Assembly: GCA_016165875.1 (NCBI GenBank)
Contig: JABBOT010000003.1
Location: forward strand, 31,787,663 to 31,851,662
DNA length: 64,000 nucleotides
From: Acanthopleura granulata
Lineage: Eukaryota; Mollusca; Polyplacophora; Chitonida; Chitonidae
Reading direction: 5' to 3'
Below are positions 48,230 through 61,209 of the stretch, in pieces. A program made the position numbers and the translations under genes. The notes under the pieces are model-generated. The model had not been told where the DNA came from, ran no database searches, and saw only the letters and a list, made by a program, of their open reading frames with translations. The stretch's first letter is position 1, and every line of letters starts with the position of its first letter.

Positions 48230-48935
48230 AGGTCCGTTCCCACATCACTGAACAACATGTGAAATATGCAGCGATCCACAATTTTCAAGCCCTTTCTTAC
48301 ATCACTGAACCGCATGTTAGAGATGAAGCAATCCACAATTTTCTGCCTGTAAACCCATCATTGAACAACATGTTAGAGATAAATCGATCCACAATGATTA
48401 GACCTGCTCCCATATTTCTAAGAAACATGATAGAGAGTTTATCTACGATATCCAACTCCGTCTCCTTACCTAAATATCCCATTTTACCGAGTCGACGGTA
48501 TCTATGATGTCCAACAATATGCCGTATTCCCTGCATTGTAGAGGATATGATAATATCCACGGTTCGAAGTATCCCATACCCTTGATCCACACTCGATATA
48601 TGTTACGATCCACTTCCGACACCTTCCCATACATTTGAAAAACTGGATACATATAACGATATCCAAATTGTACGACCCCATTCACATACCCGTAAACCTC
48701 TCGATATATCTTATGATATCCGCAGTGTCTGAGACCTTCCCATAACCGTGAGCCATTCGATATATGTTTCAATATCCACTATGCCCCACACTTTCCAATA
48801 CACGTGAACCACTGCATATGTGTCAAGAAATCTACAATGTCAGACACCTTCCCTTACATGCGAACCATTCGATATATGTTACGATATCCACAATGTCCGA
48901 CACATTTCAATACCCGCGAACCACTCGTAATATAG
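48230..48935. repeat. Minisatellite, about 55-56-bp unit
   Basis: About 13 diverged copies are built on CGATATCCACAATGTCCGAC, ACCTTCCCATACACGTG and AACCATTCGATATATGTTA. In the second half the step is an exact 56 bp (48723, 48779, 48835, 48891); earlier units vary between 51 and 58 bp. The first few units have drifted toward AACAACATGTTAGAGAT instead of ATTCGATATATGTTACG, so the array has two sub-types. Frames of 76-103 codons on both strands inside it are products of the repeat. Confidence 0.88.
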
Positions 48936-51484
48936 ATGACGATAACTTAGTGTCACTTTATTTTTCTGAAGAACTAAAGCTCTTTGAAGGCTGAATGGTA
49001 ACAGTAATATCAATCACAAGTATCCTGGAGATCTCATCAGCGTGCATATTAACTCCAAACAAGTTTAAAAATGCACGCATGTGTATTTTATATAATTCAT
49101 GTTATTCTACCCTATGCACAATGCTTAATGACTTTTGATACTTCATGTAATTACGTATTGTCTAAAGTCATTACATGAATGTGTGTCTTTTTTTATTAAA
49201 TTGTTTAAATATAGTCCTATAATATAAGTTACTATTGCATACCTCGTGTCCACCTCGTTTTCTTTTCTTCCCATTAAATACCTGCATGTGTCATATCAGT
49301 GTGATTAGCAAAACATAATCTATACTTAAACGTTACGTAAATGCTGCACATCGTATTATTCATGAAATACTCTATTGATTGTTCGTATAAGCTTCTTAAT
49401 GAAGAGGATAGGAGTTAATACTGCTTCTGGCCGCTCCATGTTGTAATAGTAGGCTGGTGTCTATGATCTGTAGCCTTTTCAAAGCGATTAATGATAAAGG
49501 GTTGCAGTAAGCCTTTTTTCTGTATTTTTGTTTTGGGATTATCTGACCTTTTTATCTGTTTAAATGACAGCTGAAATCAATCAGAATCGTCTTGGGTTCG
49601 TCTCCCGAAGACCGTGAGAGTTAATCGTGGTACAGTAGCCTTCTGCCTGCGTTCCGCCCCGGATGCCCAGCCACGCGTGAGGGAGACACGATATGACCAC
49701 AGATTTAGAACACATCCCAGGGTTAACGCTTGCTATATATGATTGATTTATCGTCCACATTTACTTTTAAATGGTTCTTAATACTCTGATAATTCTGCGC
49801 GGTGATATGCCCGAATTATGTGGCATTTCCAGCTCTCAACCAAAATTACAAAGAAAAAGTAAAACGCAAAGAAAAAACAGCTTGTTCGTAGCATATGAAT
49901 TCCACATTTTCTTGATGAAAATTCAGTTGTTCAACACAAACATTCTTACGACTTAATACCCATCCCTAATTCCAGTATTGATAATTCATTGAACATACCG
50001 TTACTGAAGTTTCAAAAGTGTCAAAAGAGGTTTCCCAATAAAGGATGTTTCCAATACTCCATAGTGATTTAACTCATAGAAAGGAAGTTATAGTAGGATA
50101 TAGAAGATGAAAAGGAAATCTCAGACTAGAAAAAGGGTTAACGTCTTGATAGTGAAGGAAAAATCAAATACGAGTGTTATCTCTGAACCCTTAGGGCAAG
50201 ACACTCGAGACTATCTCAGACGATGATCTCTTTCTTCCCACGAGAAACCCTGGGTTTCTCTATAACTACATTCCTCCAAGTTTTACCCTTAATCAATTCC
50301 TGAACAGTGGTTGACTTAAGGAGAGAAGTCTTCCTCTATAAATACCTACATGGTTAAAAAAGGCTCAATTAAGTTGTCAAGTTTTGACATCCAGTTCTTG
50401 CCCGACACTCCGAATCCACGGTCTAGAGGACAAGGTGCGAGACCCGTTCGATCCCCTGGGTAATGCTAATTAGTGTATTGGTTGAGGCGCGAATTCTTCA
50501 GACTCGTACATTTTAAATCAGTGTTCGCGTGGATATAAAGAATGTTTCCGCAAAACACATAAAAAAACAAACCACAGCGAATGCGCATGATTTACTTGAA
50601 AATTAACATCTAAAGTTCACACCTTGTACATAATTTACGACTTTCATTCTCAGTCCCACTTCATCTTCATCGTGGTAAAGGAAGTAGGAAGTTTGGTAAT
50701 GACGCAACAACAGAACTGATGACGTAACAGTTTCGTTAACGTATTCAGTGAGGTGTAAACCAACTATGTCTGAATGGACGTTGAAAAAAATAGCACGCTA
50801 GGGCTGATACCATCTTTAATTGAGTTGCTTGGCTTCTTATCAAAGAAATTCCAACGGACTGAACCAAGAGCGCGTTAATTATTTTCTTAATGATGAAAAC
50901 ACAACAAATACTTTTAAGTGAATGCTCCGGTGAGTAATTCGTTTTTTCTAGACAACTAATCTCAATACACAATTAATCAACCAGTTTAATTATATACCAA
51001 TAAACACCTTGTTTTATAATTATTAGCACAGACACACGGCTGTCAATTGAATGCAGCCTACTTAACAACAGACAGAACGCACTGGTTTTATTCAGAGGTT
51101 ATCTTTACATCAACAACACTAATATGCAACCCTTCGATTGCATGAAGACCATAAAAAGAATCTGAAAAAAAGAAGGAATTAACGGTAATAGAACTTAAAA
51201 AAAAACTACTGGCAAGCAAGGTGTAGCACAGCATAGTACTTACATAAAGGCTTTTCCATATTACAATTTCGCATTAAGCTTTACACAGCGTGCAAGTTAC
51301 TTGTTTAGTGGTAGTGTAATGTAAGATTCAGTTGAGATGTGGAATGAACTGCCACAAGGCGGAAATGATTATATGATTTTTAATGATATTTACATTTTTC
51401 TTGGAATCTTAGGGCGGATTTTTTGTCGATTAGTTAGAATCAGTCAGTTGTCGGTAGTGTTTTAGTTGTGTAGTTTCATTAGTG
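48936..51484. other. Noncoding stretch
   Basis: Nothing was recognised apart from short A/T-rich words and the weak tRNA-like segment listed at 50395. Confidence 0.55.
50395..50470 (+). mobile_element. Possible tRNA-like SINE head, decayed
   Basis: GGTCTAGAGGACAAGGTGCG followed by ACCCGTTCGATCCCCTGGGT resembles the A- and B-box halves of a tRNA-derived head. It lacks the complementary ends needed for a tRNA gene and no SINE body follows. It may be chance. Confidence 0.25.
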
Positions 51485-52260
51485 ATGTTCTACCACTGTT
51501 CTAACAGATATAATGCCTCTATACATGTATATTCTTTTATGACATTACAATATATTGTCTTTACTATATTTTACTATATCACCGACCGTAATTATCTTGA
51601 TGTAGTACTTTTACTAAGAGATTCCGTAGCTGTCTCCTTTTATCACTTAATATTATAACAGATCCAGTATTTATTTATTTATTTATTTATTAATGGTACA
51701 TGTAACTTAACGCCATACTCAGCAAATAGTCTTCTTGTACCAGTAGATTGTAGGATCCAGTTCTTATCTTTCTGAAGCGTAGCATTTACTAACTTATCCA
51801 ACGCCTATTTTATTCCATGTATACTACTTTACTAGCAGATCCACAACCGAGCTGTGCCACTCTATTTCTCCACTAACAGATACAGTATCCATATCTGCTT
51901 GTGTAACTTTACCAGCAGATCTAGTATACCTAACTTCTTGCACCACTTTACTTAAAAATACACTTAATTATCACATCCATTACCTATCTTATACTACTTT
52001 ACTGCCAGATCAAGTACCTTATCTTATTGTATCACTTTACCAGTTGTTCCAGTACATGTTACTATATCCTCTTTTACCACATTACTAGTTTATCATGTGC
52101 TTAAAGCCTCCATGTACCACTTTACTCCAGGGGATCCAGAACCTCTCTTCTTATACTACTTTACTGGTTAATCATGTGCCTATCATCGTAAAGTCTAACA
52201 CATAACTAGGGGATCCATCTTCTTGTACCACTTCACTTGCAGGCCCAGTGCCTATAATCT
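51485..52260. repeat. Minisatellite, about 40-bp unit, with a SINE tail inside
   Basis: Diverged copies of CTACTTTACTAGCAGATCCA plus GTACCTATCTTCTTGTA recur. ACTTTACT or close variants begin near 51825, 51869, 51906, 51944, 51994, 52033, 52076, 52117, 52156, 52196 and 52228, mostly 37-44 bp apart. Related words continue to the left (ACTTTTACTAAGAGATTCCG near 51607; AACAGATCCAGTA near 51657) on the far side of the tail at 51670. No frame of length crosses the array. Confidence 0.8.
51670..51740 (-). mobile_element. Decayed SINE tail within the minisatellite
   Basis: A (TTTA)n run is followed by TAACTTAACGCCATACTCAG, the reverse-orientation order of the SINE 3' end (GTTTTACGCCGTACTCAAG). It interrupts the 40-bp repeat array, which resumes on its right. 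Confidence 0.6.
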
Positions 52261-55104
52261 TTAATATTAATGTCTTTATACATTCTGTTATCTTATACCA
52301 TCAGTCCTGAAAATGGACTCGAATATGGTTGTCACTGAACTTAACTGATCCTGAGAGTCTCCAAGCATTCTAAATTATTGATGACTTCTAATAGGGTACA
52401 TAAATTAAGTCATGTTGACGCGTGCCACCATGCAGGTCTTGTCCATAGGAGGTAGAGAACCATTGGAAAGTTTCTGGTAAAATTGTTCAAACAAACGAAA
52501 AGATTATAAGTCAAGCCTTTATGACAGATTATAAGTGTTTGTTTATCACCAACTAGAAAGAAGCTGTACAAAGTTTCTATTATAAAGGTTTGCATTAAGC
52601 CAGGCATATAAAGTTGCGTATGTTGTTTATCCCGCGCAAGTTCAGCCGATACAAAACTAACTTGCGGTAGATATAATTACCGCTAAACTGTGGAGACATG
52701 CACTGTTCTTCGGTGCAGTGGAGTACTGGCTCGAAAAAAAACCTCAACAAATCTACCCATGCCACTCTGAACTCAAGTGCGATGTCGTGTTTGTGGTATT
52801 AATACAATATTTCCGGGTGTAGGAAGAGCTGCGATCCCCCAAGCTGCAAATGCCCCTAAGCATTTTCTAAACAGGAGTTGTATTGTGACGTAGCCTTAAT
52901 AAGACAAGCCTCCTCCCCCCACCCCCCAACTTTCTTCACCACCACATTTCTCCTCAACTATCCACCACTCTCTCAATAACTAAGTCTAATTATCCGTAAA
53001 TTACACAATATAAATTAAACCTGTTAAGTGCAAACGTGTCGTCTTTCTCGGTCACTTACACTGAAAAAGAAACATAGGTGTAGTATTATGAAAATTTCCA
53101 TACATTCAACAAAGTGACGAATGCTACAAATTATGTACTACATTTCAACCGCTAACTCATCGATCCGGTTCCTTAAATACTCTCAAAAAACTACTCAACT
53201 TTTTCCTGTAACAATTCAAGTTTCGATATATGTCACCCTTGTTGACCCCATATTACCCACCAATGAGATTGAAGTTTTCTGCAAGATGCCTGTTGATTGG
53301 TTGGCAATTTTATGTACGCAAACCTACCCTTCGCTTTAAAGGACTTTGTCCTATGTGACATGTTGCGTTTAGTAACAAACCGGTTGAGAGTCCAATCCGT
53401 GAGGTTTATGTGACATCGCCGCTTCAATGAGACATGATCAGTGTCAACTAGCAAATACACCTGACGACCTGAATGACTTAGCCTGAACACATAGATCAGC
53501 CGGTAATGACGGCAAAAGCGAACGTGTCCAAACGCTTACGGGGAAAATAGGTCCACGGCAGACGAATCGATGAGTGAACGAAAGGATGAACTTTCATGTT
53601 GATGAGCTCCAAAGTTTTTCATTGCTAAATGCAACAAGTCAACCAATAATGAAACGAAAACCATAGTTACGCGTTCAGTCCGAAATTCGTAAAACGTTCG
53701 TAACCCGTGAAGGGGTATTCCCAGTCGATCGTCGCTATCAGGTCCATTTCGAAAACAACCCATGGTACATGTTGCCAAAGGGTTACATGTTTGTAAGAAA
53801 TAGTACATCAATTCAAAAAACATGTGTAAAAGAGAGGGTCAACAATTTTCAAGAAAGGCATTTGGTATTTCAAGCATGACATCCAATTCATACAAGTACT
53901 CCATGAAAAATTTCCAGGTGGAATACAAATATAGGTATCACAATCGAGGGTTCGATTACAACTGTTCACAAAAGTATAATGTTGATCAAATGATATGAAT
54001 ACTTATACCACCCTTAAGCCCGGGCTTAGTCGAATTAGATAACAACCGTAAATGTGATTTACGACACCCTGCTGTGGTGCCTGGTCAGCGCCCAACTGGA
54101 GTTGTCACCTTGGTGAGGATGGCGTATATATAAATGTCCTCTAATCATTTCACAGCCATTTTAATCAACAAAGCGGCACCGAAAATAAGATATTCCAGAT
54201 GAAGTTTTAGCACAGCTCATAACTTTTTTTTTTGCGTGCGCTAAAAGCTGTTATGCAGGTATATTTTAGACAGATTCCATTTATTAATTGTACTTATGCA
54301 GAGTTGTGCATGGGAACTACTGCACTGACGTGTTCCTGAATCTTGCACTTTGTTGGTCTTTATCTTCGGTGAGTCTCCAAGCCTAAGAGGCGTGGCACGC
54401 TAATTTCGTTTCACTGATTTTATCTCTTCACGTTGTCTTTTTTTATGTTGGCGATACTGGATATGCACACAAGCTATAATGTCAACTACATGTAATAAAT
54501 AAACCTAACTGGATATAAGTGTGTGAAATGGAATCTGGTAAATTTAAAGTTTTATTAGTGAGAACTCATAGACTCTGTTGCGTCCTTGAAAGAACAAAAA
54601 AGAACCTTTAAACCGTGTTACTCATTTTCTGATATCAGTTTGCCGATAATCTCTAAGCTCGTTCTCCACCTTGGCGAGTTTACGGCCGTTGGGTGTGAAC
54701 AACGTAATGGTAGCCAAGCCCGACATAATCAGCCACAGCGGGATCGTTTACACGTTCGCTCCTGCCAATTGTTGTCCCATGCAATTAATGCTTCGGTTTG
54801 CCTTTAAACACTGTTGCACATTAAATTAATGCGTTTGTCACCTTTTACGTAGGAAACTGCGTTTAAGTCCTGTTCCGAGAACAATTACACACACCTTGCC
54901 ATACAGGGATCCATTTGGCGGACATGAAAACATCGCTTTCACATCAATTAGACGTTCCTCTCCGGACCGCCTGCTCACAGTGTTGGGACCGAGATATGTC
55001 CCGTTTACCAGGTAGTCTCACACATTCACGTCCAATCGGTGTGTCATTTATCAAAGACGAGAAGTTCACCGAGTATAGCAGTTTGAATGATACGCAGTTT
55101 CTGA
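52261..55104. other. Noncoding stretch
   Basis: No gene was recognised. C-rich low-complexity sequence lies at 52909-52928. Short overlapping frames on both strands at 53121-53823 show no domain. Confidence 0.55.
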
Positions 55105-55660
55105 CACTTGCATTACAAAAGGTCTCTCCCAGCACTTGATCGGATGTGTTTGTGTCACTTTGACTTACCCTCCAAGAGCTGATATTTAATGACACTTACA
55201 GAACAGTTAAATACATTATCAGATGCTAGCGACACTTGCTGCAGAGTACAGAATTCGTTTGTAGAACATTTTTAAAAGTGACACTTACGTAGCGATAAAA
55301 TAGTCAGGTGACCCTTGCTAAATTATTATATGCATAATCTGAACCGATGACGACATAACTTTAAAATACGTTTTCTCATCCTTGTAACAATTACTGAATT
55401 GTTACGACTGAAATATATTTTATGTAGAACTGCGTCACAGTGACAGACAACAGAAAAACACAGCAATGGCCACAACTCTGTGACACGTGTTAAACATTAT
55501 ACTCCCTGATCCACTGACATTGGTGACAGTGATATGTATCACTTAACCACACAATACATTGCTACAACTATGTCAAACTTACATGCAACTGTAAAATACA
55601 TTATTGCTAGTGTCACTTAAACATCAGTGAACATCGGAAACACTTGCTGAATGGAAAAAG
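55105..55660. repeat. Strongly decayed minisatellite, about 40-bp unit
   Basis: GTGACACTT or GTGTCACTT-like words occur near 55108, 55157, 55190, 55230, 55277, 55308, 55480, 55534, 55572, 55611 and 55640. They are often followed by GCTG or ACATGCAACTG and then AAATACATTAT. Many intervals lie between 31 and 49 bp. The centre (55330-55470) has lost the pattern. Confidence 0.5.
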
Positions 55661-57099
55661 TGCACTCGTTGACTGTCGCAATTACAAATCGTGGAATTGA
55701 ACTCCACACCACGTCTAAATAATATTTCGCCCAACATACATGCGCGTGCTGATTCTGTTTGTGTGTGTAGCAGAGAGAACATCGGCGGAACTCACTCCCT
55801 GGGATTCACGGAAAATGTGTCGTTAAAATTTGTCTTTTAATACACACTGGAGGAATTCGCTTTCTAGTTTGATCGATATGCATCATACATACCTACATGT
55901 GAAACTAATCAATTTGTGTAAGGCTGCACATGACTAATAAGCCGATGATTAACAGCTTATAAATGCGGCCCAGTGCTTGAGAAAACAAAGGTTTATATAA
56001 GCTACTTATACTTAAGTTATGTGAACGGAAATATTTAAAAGGAAGTGGTGAGATAAACTCGTGATAGCACGAACCACGATACAGAAGATTATCACAAATA
56101 AACCCTTATCGTGATGGTATTATATAACAATTCTATAGGTCAGTGTTAAAAACATTAAAAAAATTACTGTGAATACGAGACAAACGGTTATCTGTATAAG
56201 TGCGTGTGAATATAGATCTCTACGCATTCAGCCGGAATATGAGTACCAGAACTTAAAAGTCTTTCTGTCAAATATCCACTTTGGGCCTCACAACTATATT
56301 TCCGGTCGATGTAAAGGTATTAACTTATTCCAGGAAAGCTGCATGCCTTAATAACATTAACAGCTTGTCAAAACATCTGAGTATGCGCGTGTGTGTCAGG
56401 TTTTCTTTTTTTCATTCTGATTATATAAAAGTTTCCTGAACATTTAGGTTATGCGAAGTTGTAGCATGATTCGTTATCTTGTTCAACAACGGGTAGAGGA
56501 ATTGATTTTAGCTCCTTGTTGAGAGACTTTAGAATCTGTGATCTTGTTGAGTAGCACTAATCCGAGTTCTTAGCCGACCAAGTCTGTGTTACTTCTCTCT
56601 CCGTTGTCGCCCATACGATGCTTGGATTAGAAACAAGCGGAATAGCCTCAGCTGCCGATCTCTTTTCATTAAAGAATTCCCTTCAGGACGCCATCTTGAT
56701 TGTACAACCAACGTTGTCTATTACGCCTGGTCATCTGGCAGTAAAATTGCTTAGTCATCATATAATTATTTAAAAGTACAAATACAGTAAAGCTCTTAAA
56801 TAGCGTACATTTTAAACAAGCAACAGTCACAGACTGGAAAGAAACGCTTTTGTACTTTACCAATTAATAGGTCTGAGCACGATTCCATAAAGGTTTAAAG
56901 ATTTGAAAACGTTTTGTAAAGTTGTTTAATTGTAATTAGAGCGGTTAGATGAATCGCCTCATATGAAAGACAGAAAAAGAGAAGAGCACACCTGTTTCTT
57001 TATTTGACCCACAGTTTCATGATGCCTTGTGTAAAAAAAATCTTCATTATGGGATTTAATATGACGAAGTCTTGGTAGAGATTGGCAAAAGGCAATTAA
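55661..57099. other. Noncoding stretch
   Basis: AT-rich with no gene recognised. TTGTTGAGAGACTTTAGAAT and CTTGTTGAGTAGCACTAATC near 56516-56565 form a short imperfect internal repeat ending in an OTX-like TAATCC core. Confidence 0.55.
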
Positions 57100-58034
57100 A
57101 AATCTGACAGGTGCGCAAATACTTCATTGAAATTAATCTCCTTTTAAACCGATCATCAACGGCAGGAAAGGTGTACGTGATAGGACCATTACCTGCAGAC
57201 GGTGATATCACGTGATCGAAGCTTCAAATCGTCGCCGCCTAATCCAGGGGGACAACGGTCCATGGGAGCTCTCGCAATACAGCTCTAGTGGAAGAACGTT
57301 CTAGCAGGTTATCGGCACAAATTAAACATAGATTTAAAGCTCAACTGCTCCACGAGCCAGAAAAGAACAAGTCCTATCTCCACGCACAATTAAGTATTGC
57401 GCATTACAGTTTGTCCCGCCATGCGTGCGGGCATTATCTCAGATATTGCTCGTCGCTGAATAATTTCTCTGGTACATTATTCTAGCGTCGAAGACTTTGC
57501 GTAGCGTAAGTTCAAGCTAAACGCGAACGGATCAAGGAAAAAACCATACCGGAACTAAAAAAAAGTCTGCAACAAATCAAGCGAATTTGGGGAAGAATAA
57601 TTTAATTACCAATATAAAATCTCCTGAAACTAAATCGATGTCACGTGACATGTCGAAGCATTGTACGTCGCACGGAGTAAATCTTTTAGTCAAATTGATT
57701 GCCATTTTAAAGATAATTTTTCGCTGAGGACGAAATTGGAAATGGATTACGACAGTTGCTGTTGTCGATATTTACTGGAATGTTTTATTTCCAACCGTTT
57801 TGATAGAAGGTTCCCCATTTCTGCTTGCCAAATAACAACATGTAACGAAACATAAGTTCCATTTAACATGTTATTAGTACAATTACTCTCTCTCACTTTT
57901 ATGAAAAGTGTATACATGTTTTAACATATAAGTTGTATTATTTCGAAGTATGTATTATTTGTATTTATCCTTCGAAGATTGTAATGTGTTTTAATCTATA
58001 TCGTCAGAGTTATTTCTTAGTGTCTCTATACTTA

Positions 58035-58140
58035 AATGAATTTGAACATATATTTCTTATTTCTTACATTGGGATATACCCATGTGTAATGAATTTGAAC
58101 ATATATTTCTTCTTTGTTACATTGCGATGTATCCACATGC
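58035..58140. repeat. Two-copy tandem duplication, 53-bp unit
   Basis: AATGAATTTGAACATATATT begins at 58035 and again at 58088. The units stay alike through TTCTT, TTACATTG and the CCATG/CCACATG end, with a few substitutions. Confidence 0.9.
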
Positions 58141-58603
58141 AGACGGAGTCGAGGAACGCTGGCTAGCGTCGATCTCACCATGTCGGCATAAATCACTGAT
58201 CTAGATAGTGTACTTTATATTCTGTCAACGAATTACATATACATGTTATAATATTTATAATTATCGCTATTGTACGAGACAATTTCTTTCAGTAGATATT
58301 AAAAGCATTCACTTCACTCCCGTATATTTGCACGTGTATAAGGAAGTACTGTCTGACGCTTATGATGTATAAGTCTGAGAAATATTCGCGCAAATAAAGG
58401 AATTCAGAGCATCAAAAATTGTATCAAAAATTATGCAAATGAAAGTCGATTAAGCAGAGGCCGACGGTGCCTGTTTTTCTCGACGATGATGGAATTTTCT
58501 ATGAGAGGTTGGAGCAACTGTAATGAGCACCTTAAGCTTTGACTTGGACTAAGACTGCGACTGGTCATGCAGGCATGTACTGAACGTATGTTGTTCATTT
58601 ACC

Positions 58604-58617
58604 TCGCCCCCTGGCGA
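58604..58617 (-). promoter_or_regulatory. Possible CTCF-like site
   Basis: TCGCCCCCTGGCGA partially matches the reverse form of the bilaterian CTCF core (GCCCCCTRSTGG). The last bases differ. Confidence 0.25.
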
Positions 58618-60252
58618 CAAGGTTTCGCGTTAATAACTTTCCCTTCCACTTCTCGAGTATAATCCCTTATTGCTATTTTGATAATAACATTTCCCGATGT
58701 CTTCGCATCATCCACTGGATGTCCTCATCTGGGAACGCAGGGGCCTGGGTAATACAAGTCGTTCGTTGTGCCCACCGATTCATAGCCCCGTGTTGTAAAG
58801 AAAATTAATTGTGCTGTGTCCCTGAGAGAATTTCAGGCAATTCCTGTACAATGTTCCATTACCCGTTCATCTGCGCTCTTCCTCTTTGCTCCGAAACGTC
58901 ATCTACCAGTTCCGCGCTAAACGCATCGTACACCCCTTCCTGTTCGTTTACGCCATTCAACATGCACGCAAACTGAGTCACGAACTTTCTCAACTAAGAC
59001 TTCATCCCGAGAGTAAAATTTTCAAAAGAAATTAAGGATAATCATCCAAGGGATTAAGGAATATCCCTTCCACAGGACTCCCAAAAGAGATCGGGAGAAA
59101 CGGGGACGCCAGGCAAAAGGCAATAAAAGAGTGAAACTTGTTAAAATCGCGTGTTGCGGGACAAGTTTCTCTGTTCCAAGTACAGAGCGGTTTGCGGGGC
59201 TTATATGGTCTGGGATATTTCCGAAATAACGACTAACCCATCATAGATTGCTAAATGATGTTGATTTATAACCGTCGGTTTTCACTTCTGATCATGGGCC
59301 AGTCATAATCATTGTTATCTAAGCGACCAGGCTCGTCCCCGTGGAATTCATCATTACAACGGCAATATTAGATAAAGCAGACCAGAGCGTGGGGGTCAGA
59401 CCGACGATCGTAGCCTCCAAGATACCGCCAATTGAGGCCAGCTTCTCTCACGTCCAGAAACTGGCGCCCCGTCCCAGAAGCGTGCGCAGAATACCTCTGT
59501 CCCAGCCACGGGTATGACCAGAGGGTCGACCGATTTCTTTCTGTACTGTGTTCGGCAAAATTAATGATGTCAGTTTTATTCTATTAATTCCATTCATCAG
59601 AGGAGAAAAACACTGCGGCCAGTGTATTATTTAAAGCATGATATTTTCCATCATATTTCTCTGTTGTTGTTAAACGCGCGCAGAATTTCAACTGCGTCAT
59701 TACTCTTTGTCGTGAAAATTCTAGGCGTGCTGGCGGGCCCGGTGGCGACAAACTCTCTCAAGGCTTTAGCCGACTAATCTGCCTCTTATTACTCCCTAAA
59801 TAATCCCTGCCTTTGAAGCTAATTGATTGTGCGGTTAGAAAATTATGGACTTGTCTACACCAGCGTTTTCCGTTTGGTTGTCAGAACAATGAAATGGTCT
59901 CATAGTCCTAAGGGTTCTTTTGACCACGTCTCCACGTCCATGTATTGCCCACGCACGTCATGAATTTGGGGACCTCTTCCAAACTTTAGATTTTCTCCCG
60001 CCAGAATCTTATGCTGTCTCTGTTGGCAGTAACTTTAACACTACAATCATAAATAACTTAATTTAAACTCGTTTGAAAAGCTCAGCACACTTTCCATTTA
60101 TACGATATAATTATTAACATCAGTTTTGTCTAAAGTAAATGTTTATTCCGGAAAAGAGAACATCCGTTGAAGTAAGATTTATACACCGTATCAATTTAAC
60201 AGTCCATTCCTGTGCTGTGGCCTCTTCGAGGCTGTATCTTCTCCACTTATGT

Positions 60253-60268
60253 GCCCCCCTCTAGTGGC
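60253..60268 (-). promoter_or_regulatory. CTCF-like site
   Basis: GCCCCCCTCTAGTGGC fits the reverse CTCF core (CCCCTRSTGG) with T in place of one C and an exact TAGTGGC end. Confidence 0.4.
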
Positions 60269-61195
60269 CTACCTTGGACCCGCATGCCTATTAAACTTGT
60301 ACCTCTCGACAAACCACCGGAGACACATAAGTTGTGAACTGTCTTGGTTAATTCCTGTTGCTATCTGTTGTGTGGAGATAACAAGCAGAAAGCAATCGAA
60401 TTACACCGGTGACAATAATCTGCTTAATCCAGCCCCCCGCCTTCTGTTTGCACCACGTCGCCCCACCTTTGAACCCTGAAGTCACTTGTCAAGAACTATT
60501 AGGCTTCCTTCATTAATTGACGGCTTTAACATCTTTGGTCTTGATAACCATGCAAATTGTTACACGTCTGTGTGCGCAATTTTTATCACACGCCAAGATG
60601 TTTCCAAATGCCAGCTTTATGCCATAAACGTTCTATCGCTACCTCTTATCGGTATGAATAGGCAGAGGCCAGATATGGCGTGATTGTGGTCAGATTAGTG
60701 TTAGTTGCATAGTAGTAGTAAACACTTCATTTTGACTGCTCAGCGTGGTCCAGGGAGGTAGAATGACTGACGTTATGAGAAATATATTCTGTTCCTAAAA
60801 CATGAATGGTAACTCCTTTGGCCACTATTGCCGAACAATAACCATTTTATCATATTATCTTTATTTTTATTACTTTTGAGAGTAAAGCATTTTTGGCCGT
60901 GTCATTCCCACGGGTTTTACCGTGTTATCTCCCCTTTTTAAGTATAGCCTTTACCTTAGGAATAATTTAATTGTTAAATACGAAAAGCTCCGAGTGAACA
61001 TTTTCCTGGAAGTTTCAAGAGTTCAAGACGATATGGAACAGGTGACAGCGGGTGTTGCAATAAAACTATCAGTTATTCAGGAACATGGGCAAAACTGCTT
61101 CAGCCAGACCCATCGGCCTCTTTGGAGAACAAATATTGTTCGGTAATAATATAACATTTATATCAATATGATTAATAATTCACGGGTGCCTTTGG

Positions 61196-61209
61196 TCCCT
61201 AGAGGGCGC
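61196..61209 (+). promoter_or_regulatory. CTCF-like site
   Basis: TCCCTAGAGGGCGC agrees with the forward CTCF core CCACYAGRKGGCGC at 12 of 14 positions by eye. It faces the opposite way to the sites at 60253 and 63842. Confidence 0.4.

Larger units (their letters stand above)
57100..60720. promoter_or_regulatory. Candidate conserved noncoding element cluster
   Basis: A second long block has balanced composition and dense candidate sites, interrupted by AT-rich DNA at about 57540-58440. Sites include CACAATTAAG near 57386, octamer ATGCAAAT at 58433-58440, and AAATTAATGATG plus TATTAATTCC near 59560-59590. At 59790-59850 CCCTAAATAATCCC, CCTTTGAAGCTAATTGATTG and a RUNX core TGCGGT (59830-59835) follow one another. 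At 60550-60561 an octamer ATGCAAAT overlaps a SOX core ATTGTT. Frames of 65-76 codons at 57288, 60249 and 60486 are open but unrecognised. Enhancer function is inferred. Confidence 0.4.
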
